A stretch of DNA of 64,000 nucleotides from Diplonema japonicum (GCA_964019335.1 OZ025675.1:62001-126000), one strand, 5' to 3'; counted from the stretch's first letter, positions 9,233-19,991 are shown. Notes: generated from the letters alone by a model not told the origin. Translations and numbers: made by a program.

Positions 9233-11464
9233 CTAAGGCTGACCTTCAGTGGGTGCCACATTGCCAGTATAGATGGAGTCCAAGGCCCGAACCCTCAGCT
9301 CGTACACATTCAGGCTCAGGGCAGAATCAGAAGCATCAGAATAGAACTCGAACCGAACACTGTCCATCGCACACAGCTCCTCCGCCACGCTCCCATACAG
9401 GCAGAACACATCATCCTTCACTCCCAATGAGCACAGCGACCCTGCCACATCCACACACCTACCTAAGACTGTCACGAACTTCTGCTTGTTGCTCCCAACT
9501 GTCCCATGCCGAACATCACTGCTGGACAGACCGATATGCAGTTTAGCAGGAGTCTCATGTTTCTCATAAGTACTGCTGCTCGACACACGTTGTATGGATG
9601 TCACGAAGGAGAGGGAGTTCTCGATGTGTGTGGGGCAGGGACGGGAGGTGTTCCACCCAACAGCAACCCTGCTGCCCTGAACAGAGATGAGGACCCCATG
9701 TGACCTCTCAGTGCACATCATCACCTTCGTAAGTATATCATTGATGATGAAGGTAGCATCTGCAGCGTCATACGAGCTGGGCAGCTTCATTTCCAGCAGC
9801 CCTACACTGGCTGAGGCCGTTGCAACCAGTATCGTGTCGGTGCGCATGGTGCGTAGTGTGGACATAGTGTCGGTCATCAGCGTGCCTTGCGGTGTGTGTG
9901 GCCTCTGCACAAGGCGCCTGTCTTCCCTGCTGAGGAGGAGTTGTGACTCGACGTAAGGTACCCTGCCGTAGAGGTCCTTGTGTATCAGTATGTACGGGTG
10001 TACTGGGCCAGAAACGCCTTTCAACTTCACCTCACCCATAGGTATCACCACAGTCCCGGAAGATAAATCCACACACGCCATGTGCTCCATGACCTGTTCA
10101 GTGACAGCAACAGCACCCCCAATACAGGCCCCTTCCATCCGAGCCGCCTTGTTCACAGTGTTCCCGAAGTAGTCGTACCTGCCTGTCAAGGTGTTCAGCT
10201 GCACATCAACCTCACCAAAGTGAACACCGATCCGAACACGAAGCCCACACCAAGGACCGTCCTCATTCCAAGCACAGTGGTCAAGGTTGAGAAGCTCCTG
10301 CGGCCAGTTGCTGTTCACCAGCCTCTCCTGAACAGACAGGGAAAAGGAAACAGCATTGGTGATGCTCTCGAAGGCCACCATGAAGGCGTCCCCAATGGTC
10401 TTCACCTCGTACCCGTTGTGCTCAGAAAGACACTCCCGCATCACATTGTTGTGAACCTTCAGACCCTCCTTCATCCCCTCAGGGCAGGCCTCCCATGTTG
10501 CCGTTGATCCTTGGATGTCGGTGAAGACAAGGGCGGCCTTCCCTGTCTCGAGACCGGGTGTCGGCACGTCAAGAAAGTGCGCTCCTGTGTGCTGAATCTC
10601 ATCGAAGACGGCCTCGGGTAGGTAAGGGCGATACCGGTGAAGGTTGTTCAAGATGTTGCAGAATGCGCTGTGGAGGGGAGGGGGCAGGGGGGAGTCGTTG
10701 AGGACCGCTTGTGCTCGTTCAAGGTCGAAGCGGGAGAGGGTCTCGGCGATGGTCTCCGCTGCGGAGATCACATTCTCCATCTTTTCATGCTCCCTGTAGA
10801 GACGGCTGGCGAAACCACGGGTGAAGTAGAAGTCAAGCAGGAAGATGGCTGTCTGCCCAAAGAGGAAGATCACGCTACTCAACAGGCTCCTCTCGCAGGG
10901 GAAGTTCTGGCAAGAATAGTTCTCCTGACGACGTTCTTGTGAAGGCAAGAAGGAGAAGTCATAGAAGCCAAACCTGAAAGAGGACTCAATGGTGGTGATG
11001 ATGAACCAGAGTATGGTTATAGCAATGATGTTCCGTGTGACGCGTGTCTTCAGCCTGCAGACAAGCGCTATGTCAATGAGAAGGATGAGCCCACTCCACA
11101 TGAGCACCCTGCCAATGGTGAGGGAGACCCAGTCAATCAAATATGCTGTCAACATGAAGCCGTACATGCAGAACTCAACGACAAGGGGCCGTAACTTCCC
11201 TTCATAAAGCATCTGCCCAGCCAAGAAGACACCACAAAGGAAACCCGGGAGCGACACCAGGTTCTCGAAAGAAAAGCCAAACCCCGTGACTATCCCTGCG
11301 CCATAGATCATTGCCGACAAGATGCCTGTGGTCAGCAGCAACTTCTTTTTGAACAGTGCCTGAGGGCCGTCCCCAGGCTCAGTGAGGTGCTCACTCACAT
11401 ATGACTGCAAGCGCGTGAAGCACCCCAACAATGCAGCCGCCATATTCTTCCCCCTTAGTGTCAT
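9233..11464 (-). CDS. AC3: six-helix membrane adenylate cyclase, up to 743 aa
   Basis: The order is as in AC2. The loop before helix six reads 'NYSCQNFPCERS'. C1 has 'FTDIQGST', 'EVKTIGDAF' (Ala for the usual Ser) and 'YDYFGNTVNKAARME'. The linker between C1 and C2 is the longest among the short forms and includes an imperfect repeat, 'MTDTMSTLRTMRTDTIL'. C2 carries 'SSSDVRHGTVGSNKQK', shared only with AC2, so these two are the closest pair for this segment. Met8 (11443) gives 'MAAALLGCFTRLQ', which resembles the AC1 start and may be the true initiator; the upstream Met is used here as the longest frame. A distinct C-terminal tail ends 'TGNVAPTEGQP'. Confidence 0.92.
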   Translation of the reverse strand: MTLRGKNMAAALLGCFTRLQSYVSEHLTEPGDGPQALFKKKLLLTTGILSAMIYGAGIVTGFGFSFENLVSLPGFLCGVFLAGQMLYEGKLRPLVVEFCMYGFMLTAYLIDWVSLTIGRVLMWSGLILLIDIALVCRLKTRVTRNIIAITILWFIITTIESSFRFGFYDFSFLPSQERRQENYSCQNFPCERSLLSSVIFLFGQTAIFLLDFYFTRGFASRLYREHEKMENVISAAETIAETLSRFDLERAQAVLNDSPLPPPLHSAFCNILNNLHRYRPYLPEAVFDEIQHTGAHFLDVPTPGLETGKAALVFTDIQGSTATWEACPEGMKEGLKVHNNVMRECLSEHNGYEVKTIGDAFMVAFESITNAVSFSLSVQERLVNSNWPQELLNLDHCAWNEDGPWCGLRVRIGVHFGEVDVQLNTLTGRYDYFGNTVNKAARMEGACIGGAVAVTEQVMEHMACVDLSSGTVVIPMGEVKLKGVSGPVHPYILIHKDLYGRVPYVESQLLLSREDRRLVQRPHTPQGTLMTDTMSTLRTMRTDTILVATASASVGLLEMKLPSSYDAADATFIINDILTKVMMCTERSHGVLISVQGSRVAVGWNTSRPCPTHIENSLSFVTSIQRVSSSSTYEKHETPAKLHIGLSSSDVRHGTVGSNKQKFVTVLGRCVDVAGSLCSLGVKDDVFCLYGSVAEELCAMDSVRFEFYSDASDSALSLNVYELRVRALDSIYTGNVAPTEGQP

Positions 11465-11722
11465 GTATTTCTTGAAAAGGAATCAAACAGGGCACAAAAA
11501 AAGAAGAAAAAAGAAACATCTAGATTCCCATCTGACTAATTTATATATGAGTTAAAGGATCTTCTTTATGAGACGCCCCCTTGTCATACCTGTATCTATC
11601 CCCCTCAACGGTTCAAACAAGACAAAACAAAACAAAACAAAAACAGTTCATATCTTTTAATTCGTTCGTAGGAAGTGAAAAAATGCAAAACAAAGAACAT
11701 ATTGATTAAGGATGTTCTTTGC

Positions 11723-11814
11723 AAAAAACTAGTTTGGCGCTTCATTTTGTTTGTGCGCACGAGCGGAATTTTACCTAATAAAAATAGCTCATTACGCTGC
11801 CATCAACTAGTTTT
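11723..11814. repeat. Family B MITE-like repeat, copy B2 (target of piggyBac insertion)
   Basis: It begins 'aaaaaactagtttggcgctt' and ends 'catcaactagtttt', with the same inverted ends and core as the other copies. The family-typical right flank 'ctcgacaataatattgttaa' runs to 11837 and is then interrupted by the piggyBac element. The flank resumes after that element at 14048. Confidence 0.75.
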
Positions 11815-11833
11815 AATCTCGACAATAATATTG

Positions 11834-12192
11834 TTAACCATTAAAGGACGAAGCGCTAGATATCTAGCGATCAAAAAATTAAAATTTTTGTATAGGCATT
11901 TTAAGTACCATAGACCCTTACCCTTGCACAGAATGACCTAGTTCCGCGATTTCTTTTCCATCGAAAATCACTTTTGGCCCCTAGATTAACCTCCAAAAAC
12001 ACCCTCGAAACCAGTTTTTGGTGGCACGAAAGCTCATATGAGCAGTACTGATTCAGACGAGTTCGGGAGTGCCCAAGGGGACATTCTCACTGACGATGGG
12101 ACCTCACCTAGAGCCAGTAGTGACGAGAAGAGTGAAAATATGCCCTGGGAGAGCGATATTACGCAGGTTACGCGTAAGAAGTGACAGGACAC

Positions 12193-12223
<31 letters not shown>

Positions 12224-14051
12224 AAATCACCCTTTTCCCACATGAGTGCATCAAGGATTTCCAAGCTGTTCATCTCAATGGGGTTTGTGAAATCTCTTTG
12301 CACCGTTTGCAAGTACCACAACCCTGACTTTGACTTCACTGTGGACGATATCTATCAGTTTGTGGCCTTGTGGGTGCTCATGGACATCATCCGCAAGGCT
12401 GGCATAAAAGATTACTGGCCGACCATTTGTGCCCTCGCCACACCTTTTTTTGGCAAGTGTAATGAAACGTTACTGCTTTTTGCGCTTACAGCGGTCGTTG
12501 CATTTTGGAGGGGTGAAGAGACAGACAGGTTGCAAAAAATAAGATTCTTGCTCCCCTACCTGTCTGCAACACTATTCCCCCGGAGAATCGATCATTGATG
12601 AGAGTATGATCAAGTCACACGGTAGGCATCGCTTCAGAGTATTCCAACCTGCAAAGAGGATAGGTGAGGCTGTGCACCGGACAGGATCTGACACAGGGTC
12701 GTGTTCAACTTGTCGATCTACTGTCCGCAGTGCTAATACCATTGTAAAAGCGTGAAAAAGCAATCAAACACAGCACTGTGGACCCCGATGTGAGGTATCT
12801 CAGCACTTGGCATATTACCTTCCCATTTGGTGAAGGTCATTGTAGGGGGGTGCTGGTGTTTGGGAGCCCTGACTCGCGTGCAGGATTGGCGTACCACGTG
12901 ATCACTGCAGAAGCACCAATGCTTATGATGCCAAAAAAGGACAACATGGCAACCAGAATGTCTCGGCGGCGGAGCTCTACTTCGAGCTTCTTGTCCTGCA
13001 GCTCGAGCGCGACAATGAAAGCTCTTACAACATTCTCCCGTATCTCCTGCGGTGCCTTCAATGGCGTCTTGCTTGACATGAAGTGAACGTCGTGCTCAGT
13101 CTGAAAGCGCACCCCACGTGACTTGTCGATGCCACTATTCGTGTCCACCTGGTGGATGGCTCGGCATCGATAGCGTTCCCCTTGTACCCCGGCATCGATA
13201 ACTTCTATACTGGCGTTACCCTTGTACAACAGATGTGGGAATCGGGTTTGTGGTGGAAACAATCCGAGGAAAGTCCAGTCAATGGTGGTAACAATCCGAA
13301 GAAAACCGACAGAATGTACCTAATCTTGCTCCAGTGAAGAAGCAAGTAGGCCCAGGCAGACCCAAAAACGGGTTCGCGATGAGCGACAACAGCTTTTCGA
13401 CTGTTATGCGCCAGTCCGGAAACAACCGCCCAGCAAGCACCCGTTCTGAAATGGGGACCGAGGGGCCCAGGAAAGATGCCAGGCGCGACTTCACAAAGGT
13501 CACTGGTCCAAAAAACTGGATGCAGCAAGACAATGCACACACCACATGCGTGTTTTGGGGGTCCGGGTGCAAACTATCTTCATCTGCAAGGCTTGTAACG
13601 TGCATCTGTGCCCAGCTCGCTTTGCGGACTATCACGAACCAGTGGTTTACCCACCCCAATCTACCCCCTCTGGAGGCCCGGCCACACCGAAGAAACGCCT
13701 AAGGTACCAGCGTCTCCAAACACATACCCTTCTCCCCAGGTCGTCATCTGAGCCAAGTCCCAAAAGCAAAACCCCCCCTAGCACTCCGAGGCCCAAGCGA
13801 AAAAAGTAAGGAAGTGTCTAACCTATGGGTGGGGTTTTACAATAAATTTCACTTCAATTCCTTATTCTATTCACTTCCCAGGGCCTTTGAGGGGCGTCTG
13901 GGGGTGTTTTTTGTCCCTCCTAGGTGATGTATTTTCTTTTACACAAGCGTCGTTCTATGGTTGCATGCTCGAGGATGTTTTAATTTTAGAAAATAAAAAA
14001 GTCGATGGTGACCTTTTTTTTGCCCAAAAACCCCCGTCCTTTAATGGTTAA
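11834..14051. mobile_element. piggyBac-type transposon, both ends and TTAA duplication present
   Basis: The element spans 11838-14047. Its ends are a perfect 13-bp inverted repeat: 'ccattaaaggacg' at 11838-11850 and 'cgtcctttaatgg' at 14035-14047. Each is flanked by TTAA (11834-11837 and 14048-14051), the known target duplication of piggyBac. A 16-bp perfect palindrome, 'cgctagatatctagcg' (11854-11869), lies just inside the left end. Joining the left flank ('aatattgTTAA') to the right flank ('TTAAaacaaaaaa') restores the sequence found after family B copy B1 at about 1830-1850, so the insertion site is known exactly. The cargo is the decayed transposase at 12038-13809. Confidence 0.9.
12038..13809 (+). 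pseudogene. piggyBac transposase pseudogene
   Basis: Pieces in order: 12038-12184, acidic N-terminus (MSSTDSDEF...) ending at a stop; a 28-G run at 12193-12220; 12242-12598, 'FTVDDIYQFVALWVLMDIIR' then 'AGIKDYW', the conserved N-terminal transposase core; 12567-12755 in another frame, 'SIIDESMIKSHGRHRF', holding the first catalytic Asp; about 13190-13240, 'GIDNFYTGVTLVQQM', matching the 'DNFYTS' second-Asp motif; 13546-13809, 'FICKACNVHLCPARFADYHE', the C-terminal cysteine-rich zinc domain, then a basic tail (PKRKK). At least four frame changes or stops separate these, and the third catalytic Asp is not identified. It cannot encode a working enzyme. It is the only feature of this length read on the plus strand in the left half of the window. 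Confidence 0.85.
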
Positions 14052-15009
14052 AACAAAAAATAAATCAAAAAAAATCAATCTATTCTTATTGCGCACCCTA
14101 CTGTGGACTAAATATTCTACGCGTGCCTGTCACCATTGGCTTCATCCACAGCCCCTCCATTGAGAAAAGAGATAAGAAAAGGAAAACCCCGAGATATGTA
14201 AAATAATCACAAAATCGAATACAGCCAGCATCCTTTCCCACACAATAGAGCTTTTGATATTTTATTTCTTGCAGAAAAAGAAAGGGCAATCACCCATAAT
14301 GGGGGGGGCTTAATACTCCCCTCCTAAAAAGAACCAAAGGGAACGTGCATTCAAAATATGCCGTCCATCATTTTTGGACTAAGATGTCAGCGATCGAAAG
14401 ATGTAACACAAGTGTCTTTTTATGGCTGCATGCTTGAGAGTGTTTTAATTTTAGAGAATTAAAAAAGCCGAAAATGGCGACAAGACGGCTGAAAGGCTTC
14501 AGTATCCACACCGCCAGAGAGAGAGAAATAACAGAAACATACATATATATATCGAATGTAAAGAGGGGTGCAGGCCTCCTGCTCCGCCTCCTCCAACAGG
14601 TATGGGCTGTGTGTCATATTAAATTCTGAATTGAAAAAGGAATAAATGAGCTGAAGGAAGTCTTTGTGAGATGGTCACAACACATGCCCACAGCAAACAA
14701 ACAAAATGGCTGGAACAAAGTGACGTGGTCATAATGGTCAATCTTTCTTTTTTCTCTGCGGCCAGCTCTTCTGAAGTGCCATGATCCCGAAAAGACTTAT
14801 ACAAGAAAGGTCCAACAATCCGACATTCTTAGCAGGTTTCTGTTTGTTTTCTGTTCTCTTGCTTCTTGCCAAGCAAAGGAAAGAAGCAGGGGGTGGGGGA
14901 GTGAAAGAGCAGCAGCAGAAATCACCTTTTCCGGTGGATCTGGGAATTAAAATTAAAGAAACTGATACAAACATTAAACAAGAACACCAGACCGAAGGCC
15001 AATATCTCA
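14052..15009. other. Intergenic stretch with a piggyBac right-end relic
   Basis: 14402-14485 repeats 13940-14013 ('tatggttgcatgctcgagga' against 'tatggctgcatgcttgagag', then 'tgttttaattttaga'). The latter lies inside the right end of the piggyBac element. 14402-14485 is therefore probably a leftover of a second, related copy whose terminal repeat is gone. The rest (14052-14400, 14490-15009) shows no gene. A short AT dinucleotide tract lies at about 14541-14552. Confidence 0.5.
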
Positions 15010-17166
15010 TCAAGACACAGCAAAAGGCTCGCCCTCCGGAACAGAGTTGAAGTCCTGAACACATGCTTCGTACACAACGCAGTCTGCTACCACGTAAAGC
15101 CTGAATCTTATGCTATCTATCGCACACAGCTCCTCAGCCACGCTCCCATACAGGCAGAACACATCATCCTTCACTCCCAATGAGCACAGCGACCCTGCCA
15201 CATCCACACACCTACCAAAGACTGTCACGAACTTCTGCCTTCTTCCCCCGACTGTCCCATGCTTCACCTCACTGTTCGACAGCCCGATGTGAATCCGAGT
15301 CTTCGACCGTTCAGGGTCCACCATTCTGTAGAATGATACAACGAAGGAGAGGGAGTTCTCGATGTGTGTGGGGCAGGGACGGGAGGTGTTCCACCCAACA
15401 GCAACCCTGCTGCCCTGAACAGAGATGAGGACCCCATGTGACCTCTCAGTGCACATCATCACCTTCGCAAGTGTGTCGTTCACAACGAGTGAAGTCTCCG
15501 CAACGTCATATACTTCGGGAAGCCTCATGTCCAGAACACCTACGCTTGCTGAGGATGATGATAAAAGCATCATTTCACGCCCTGCCTCATGTATGCTGTG
15601 CCCAATTGTCAGGGAATTAGAAGGTCGGCTGTTGCCAGCTGCCTGAAAGAGCCGTCGTTCCCCCCTGCTGAGGAGGAGCTGTGACTCGATGAAAGGTCGT
15701 CTGCCAGAGAGATTGTCAGGAAGCAAAATAGAGGGATACAAAGGGTCAGACACACCCTTCAGCCTCACTCTTCCCATCGGTATCGTGATAATGTCGACAG
15801 GAAGCTCAACCAGATCCATGACCTCCTCAGTGACAGCAACAGCACCCCCAACACAGGCCCCTTCCATCCGAGCCGCCTTGTTCACAGTGTTCCCGAAGTA
15901 GTCGTACCTGCCTGTCAAGGTGTTCAGCTGCACATCAACCTCACCAAAGTGAACACCAATCCGAACACGAAGCCCACACCAAGGACCGTCGTCATTCAAA
16001 GCACAGTGGTCAAGGAGGAGAAGCTCCTGTGGCCACACACTTTTCACGAGCCCCTCCTGAACAGACAGGGAAAAGGAGACAGCATCAGAAGGGTCCTCAA
16101 AGGCCACCATGAAGGAGTCCCCAATGGTCTTCACCTCGTACCCGTTGTGCTCAGAAAGACACTCCCGCATCACATTGTTGTGAACCTTCAGACCCTCCTT
16201 CATCCCCTCAGGGCAGGCCTCCCATGTTGCCGTCGATCCTTGGATGTCGGTGAAGACAATAGCTGTTTGACCAGAGATAAGACCAGGTGCCGGTGCTTCC
16301 TTTGCACGCTTTCCTGTGTGCTGAAGGCCATCGAAGACAGCACCAGGGATGTAAGGGCGGTAGACATGGAGGTTTGACAGGATATTACTGAAGGCATTGT
16401 GGAGGGGAGGGGGAAGGGGGGAAGTGTCGAGGGCTGCCTGAGCACGGACAAGGTCGAAATGAGAGAGGGTCTCGGCGATGTTCTCAGCAGCAAGGATAAC
16501 ATTCTCCATCTTTTGGCGCTCCGCGTAGAGACGGCTGGCGAATCCACGCGTGAAGTAGAAGTCAAGCAGGAAGATGGCAACCCGCCCGTATAAGATAATA
16601 ATAGCGTTAGAAAGTATGGGCTTGGTACACGGGAGGTGGGTGCAGCTGAATACATCCCGACGGTCCTCCTGTGACGGGAGGAAGGAGAAGTCATAGAAAC
16701 CGATGCGGAAGGAGGACTCGATGGCGTTCACGACAAACCAGACTAGCGAGGCGATGATGATGTTCCGTGTGGCGCGGGGCGGTAGCCTGCAGACAAGCGC
16801 GACGTCGAGCAGCAGGATGATGAAGGACCACATTAGTGGGTTGCTCAGCGCAGCACTTGAGTAGTCGCCTATCAAAATACCCAGCATGTAGCTGTACATG
16901 ACCACCTCTGCTACTCCGGGTCGCACCTTCTTTTCGAACAGCAGCTGACATAACAGCACAACACTTGCAACAAGCCCTGGCATGGCGGTGACGCGGCGTA
17001 TGTCTGCAAACCTCAAATTATTCACAATGAAGATGAAAACGTTGGTCAGCAGCCCTGCGAGCCCAGCGAAGAACAACGCTTTCTTTTCGAACAGCACTTG
17101 CTGGTCGTCCCCCGGCTCCCCGATGAGCTTGTTCACGTAGGCCAACAAGTTCTCTAAGTAGCCCAT
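15010..17166 (-). CDS. AC4: six-helix membrane adenylate cyclase, 718 aa
   Basis: The N-terminus 'MGYLENLLAYVNKLIGEPGD' precedes the 'LFEKKALFF' entry into helix one. The loop before helix six reads 'FSCTHLPCTKP'. The linker has 'AERQKMENVILAAEN', where other members have EHEKMEN. C1 keeps 'FTDIQGST', 'EVKTIGDSF' and 'YDYFGNTVNKAARME', so it should be an active adenylate cyclase. C2 has 'SEVKHGTVGGRRQK' and 'FVTVFGRCVDVAG' (Phe for the usual Leu). The tail 'QDFNSVPEGEPFAVS' is unique. A TTGTTACAG acceptor-like site ends 11 bases upstream of the ATG (AG at 17177-17178), which supports this start. Confidence 0.92.
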   Translation of the reverse strand: MGYLENLLAYVNKLIGEPGDDQQVLFEKKALFFAGLAGLLTNVFIFIVNNLRFADIRRVTAMPGLVASVVLLCQLLFEKKVRPGVAEVVMYSYMLGILIGDYSSAALSNPLMWSFIILLLDVALVCRLPPRATRNIIIASLVWFVVNAIESSFRIGFYDFSFLPSQEDRRDVFSCTHLPCTKPILSNAIIILYGRVAIFLLDFYFTRGFASRLYAERQKMENVILAAENIAETLSHFDLVRAQAALDTSPLPPPLHNAFSNILSNLHVYRPYIPGAVFDGLQHTGKRAKEAPAPGLISGQTAIVFTDIQGSTATWEACPEGMKEGLKVHNNVMRECLSEHNGYEVKTIGDSFMVAFEDPSDAVSFSLSVQEGLVKSVWPQELLLLDHCALNDDGPWCGLRVRIGVHFGEVDVQLNTLTGRYDYFGNTVNKAARMEGACVGGAVAVTEEVMDLVELPVDIITIPMGRVRLKGVSDPLYPSILLPDNLSGRRPFIESQLLLSRGERRLFQAAGNSRPSNSLTIGHSIHEAGREMMLLSSSSASVGVLDMRLPEVYDVAETSLVVNDTLAKVMMCTERSHGVLISVQGSRVAVGWNTSRPCPTHIENSLSFVVSFYRMVDPERSKTRIHIGLSNSEVKHGTVGGRRQKFVTVFGRCVDVAGSLCSLGVKDDVFCLYGSVAEELCAIDSIRFRLYVVADCVVYEACVQDFNSVPEGEPFAVS

Positions 17167-17695
17167 ACTTGCTCACCTGTAACAATAATCGACGAGATAT
17201 ACTCAAGAAAATCAATCAAAAGGAATCGTTCGCATCCTATGAAAGCAGGAACAAAGGAGAAAAGAAAACGGAGGTAGATACCTGCTTCGAGATGATCCAA
17301 TATAGGGACTTAGGTGCCCTTTGGACCGAAAGGATGCAGTTCAACAGCATCATGGTTGCAGAATAAAAATCAGGTAAATTAAAAAGAGCTAAGAGAATTC
17401 AAAAGAAAGAAAAAAGAGTACCTTTCAACCGTGTCAAAGTTAAATTAGAGTTTAATTTAACAAAACGCGCACCTAAAGGTCTCGCTGCCCTCTTTAAGAA
17501 GAAAAAGAAAGGGTGCTAAACACAAAAAAGAAGACAAGAGAAAAAGGAGGAGGAGGCATGGTCACTATCACCGGAATACCAAGGTATGGCATCACGAGAA
17601 AAAAGAATAAGGGTGCCTCGTGACCTACGTTCAGATAAAATCTCTGCCGCAATAAGATGAATTCTGCGCGTGCTGAGATTTTCGTTCTCTTGTCT
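17167..17695. other. Intergenic stretch, nothing recognised
   Basis: This is the presumed 5' leader and promoter-distal spacer of AC4. It is purine-rich with A-rich runs. I see no repeat family member or coding frame worth naming. Confidence 0.45.
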
Positions 17696-17753
17696 AAAAA
17701 CTAGTTTGGCACTTCACTTGCTTGTGCTCACGAGCGGAATTGTGCCAACAATA
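17696..17753. repeat. Family B repeat, truncated copy B3
   Basis: It has the left end 'aaaaactagtttggcacttc' and the core 'ctcacgagcggaat', then diverges; the right inverted end is missing. It lies about 100 bases beyond the stop codon of AC5. Confidence 0.6.
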
Positions 17754-17858
17754 ACTCCCAGCTTGCATTTCAAGCTGAGGCACAGGGCAAAAAAGGGAGG
17801 TAGGAACAATCTTTTCGGGTTCTTTACTGCTTTTTTTCGTTTTTTTCTTTTTTTGATA

Positions 17859-19991
17859 CTAGGCCTTAACACTCACCTCATACACATTCAGCCCCAAACC
17901 TGTCACAGCAGCCTCTGCATGAAGCTCGAACCGAACACCGTCCATCGCACACAGCTCCTCAGCCACGCTCCCATACAGGCAGAACACATCATCCTTCACT
18001 CCCAATGAGCACAGCGACCCTGCCACATCCACACACCTACCTAAGACTGTCACGAACTTCTGCTTCTTTCCCCCGACTGTCCCATGCTTCACCTCACTGC
18101 TGGACAGACCAATGTGGAGCGCACTGTCACGTGGCTGCGTGGTTTCGACGGAGAATATTCTATTGAGAGTGACGACGAAGGAGAGGGAGTTCTCGATGTG
18201 TGTGGGGCAGGGACGGGAGGTGTTCCACCCAACAGCAACCCTGCTGCCCTGAACAGAGATGAGGACCCCATGTGACCTCTCAGTGCACATCATCACCTTC
18301 GCAAGTGTGTCGTTCACAACGAGTGAAGTCTCCGCAGCATTGCACTCATCGGGAAGCCTCATGTCCAGCAGGCCCACGCTTGCTGAGGATGACGGCATGA
18401 GTAGCATCTCGTGTATGCTGTGCTGTGGAATTGAGAGGGATTCCGAGGGTCGGTGGACGACCGGCTGGACAAGGCGCCTGTCCCCCCTGCTGAGGAGGAG
18501 CTGTGACTCGACGAAAGGTGCCCTGCCAGAGAGGCTGCCACAAAGTAAAATGAAAGGATAAACGGGATGGGACACACCCCTCAGCCTCACCTCACCCATG
18601 GGTATTACGACGCTGGCAACCTGTTCTCCGATCTGATCCATGACCTCCTCAGTGACAGCAACAGCACCCCCAACACAGGCCCCTTCCATCCGAGCCGCCT
18701 TGTTCACAGTGTTCCCGAAGTAGTCGTACCTGCCTGTCAAGGTGTTCAGCTGCACATCAACCTCACCAAAGTGAACACCGATCCGAACACGAAGCCCACA
18801 CCAAGGACCGTCGTTATTCCAAGCACAGTGGTCAAGGAGGAGAAGCTCCTGTGGCCAGATGCTGTTCACTAATTTCTCCTGAACAGACAGGGAAAAGGAG
18901 ACAGCATCAAGAGCTTTCTCAAAGGCCACCATGAAGGAGTCCCCAATGGTCTTCACCTCATACCCGTTGTGCTCAGAAAGACACTCCCGCATCACATTGT
19001 TGTGAACCTTCAGACCCTCCCTCATCCCCTCAGGGCAGGCCTCCCATGTTGCCGTCGATCCTTGGATGTCGGTGAAGACAAGGGTCGCTTGGCCAGAGTC
19101 AAGACCAGGTGCAGGAACATCCCTCGAGTGCTCTCCAGCGTGCTGAAGTTCAGCAAAGACAGCATCAGGAACGTAAGGGCGGTAAACCTGGAGGTTTGAC
19201 AAGATGTTACTGAAGGCGTTGTGGAGGGGAGGGGGAAGGGGGGAAGTATCAAGGGCCTCACGTGCCTTGGTGAGGTCGAAGCGGGAGAGGGTCTCGGCGA
19301 TGTTCTCAGCAGCAAGGATAACATTCTCCATCTTTTCATGCTCCGCGTAAAGACGGCTGGAGAATCCACGGGTGAAGTAGAAGTCAAGAATGAAAATAGC
19401 ACTGCGACCGAAAAAAATGACGAGACCCGTGACAAGGAAGGGCCTGGTGCATGGAAGGTCCGTGCAGGCTAGTAAATCATGGCGCTCATCTTGCGATGGA
19501 AGGAAAGAAAAGTCATAGAAGCCGACGCGGAAGGAGGACTCCACGGCGAAGACGGCAAACCATATCAACGAGGCGATGATGATGTTCCGCGTGACGTGTG
19601 ACGGCAGCCGGAGGACGAGCGCGATGTCCAAGAGAACGACGATGGATGACCACATCTGCGGGTTGTAGAGGGTAACAGACACCCAGTCGAAGAGAAGGAA
19701 GCTGAGAACGTCGCTGTACAACACCCACTCGACCAGCTGCTCCCGCACCTTTTTTTCATAAAGCAGCTGAACTAGCAACACGGAGTTCCCCACCAGACCA
19801 GGAGCCGCGCTTAAGCGACGCAGATCATCGAATCTCGCGTTGTTGGAAACGAAAATGTAGCCAAACCCAAAGACAGGCACCACCGCAGCATAAAGAAGTA
19901 CCTTCTTCTTGAAAAGCAGCTGCGTGCTTTCGTCCGACTGGTCACCTATGAGCTTATTCACACATGCCAAGAAGCCTACGACACAGCCCAT
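17859..19991 (-). CDS. AC5: six-helix membrane adenylate cyclase, 710 aa
   Basis: The frame is open 68 codons further upstream, but that part is proline- and lysine-rich translation of a pyrimidine/purine leader. The ATG at 19989-19991 gives 'MGCVVGFLACVNKLIG', which lines up with AC4, and is preferred. Membrane segments share 'YNPQMWSSIVVLLDIALVLR' and 'LPSHVTRNIIIASLIWFAVF' with AC6. The loop reads 'LACTDLPCTRP'. All C1 signature residues are present. The linker 'HRPSESLSIPQHSIHE' is nearly that of AC11, and the C2 loop 'LNRIFSVETTQPRDSAL' is that of AC2. The gene is thus a visible mosaic of segments found in three other members. Confidence 0.92.
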   Translation of the reverse strand: MGCVVGFLACVNKLIGDQSDESTQLLFKKKVLLYAAVVPVFGFGYIFVSNNARFDDLRRLSAAPGLVGNSVLLVQLLYEKKVREQLVEWVLYSDVLSFLLFDWVSVTLYNPQMWSSIVVLLDIALVLRLPSHVTRNIIIASLIWFAVFAVESSFRVGFYDFSFLPSQDERHDLLACTDLPCTRPFLVTGLVIFFGRSAIFILDFYFTRGFSSRLYAEHEKMENVILAAENIAETLSRFDLTKAREALDTSPLPPPLHNAFSNILSNLQVYRPYVPDAVFAELQHAGEHSRDVPAPGLDSGQATLVFTDIQGSTATWEACPEGMREGLKVHNNVMRECLSEHNGYEVKTIGDSFMVAFEKALDAVSFSLSVQEKLVNSIWPQELLLLDHCAWNNDGPWCGLRVRIGVHFGEVDVQLNTLTGRYDYFGNTVNKAARMEGACVGGAVAVTEEVMDQIGEQVASVVIPMGEVRLRGVSHPVYPFILLCGSLSGRAPFVESQLLLSRGDRRLVQPVVHRPSESLSIPQHSIHEMLLMPSSSASVGLLDMRLPDECNAAETSLVVNDTLAKVMMCTERSHGVLISVQGSRVAVGWNTSRPCPTHIENSLSFVVTLNRIFSVETTQPRDSALHIGLSSSEVKHGTVGGKKQKFVTVLGRCVDVAGSLCSLGVKDDVFCLYGSVAEELCAMDGVRFELHAEAAVTGLGLNVYEVSVKA

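Noticed and set aside
12837-13262. Minus-strand 141-codon frame with a hydrophobic stretch opposite the piggyBac gene
   Set aside because: It lies antisense to the conserved 'DNFYT' segment of the transposase; best explained as a shadow.
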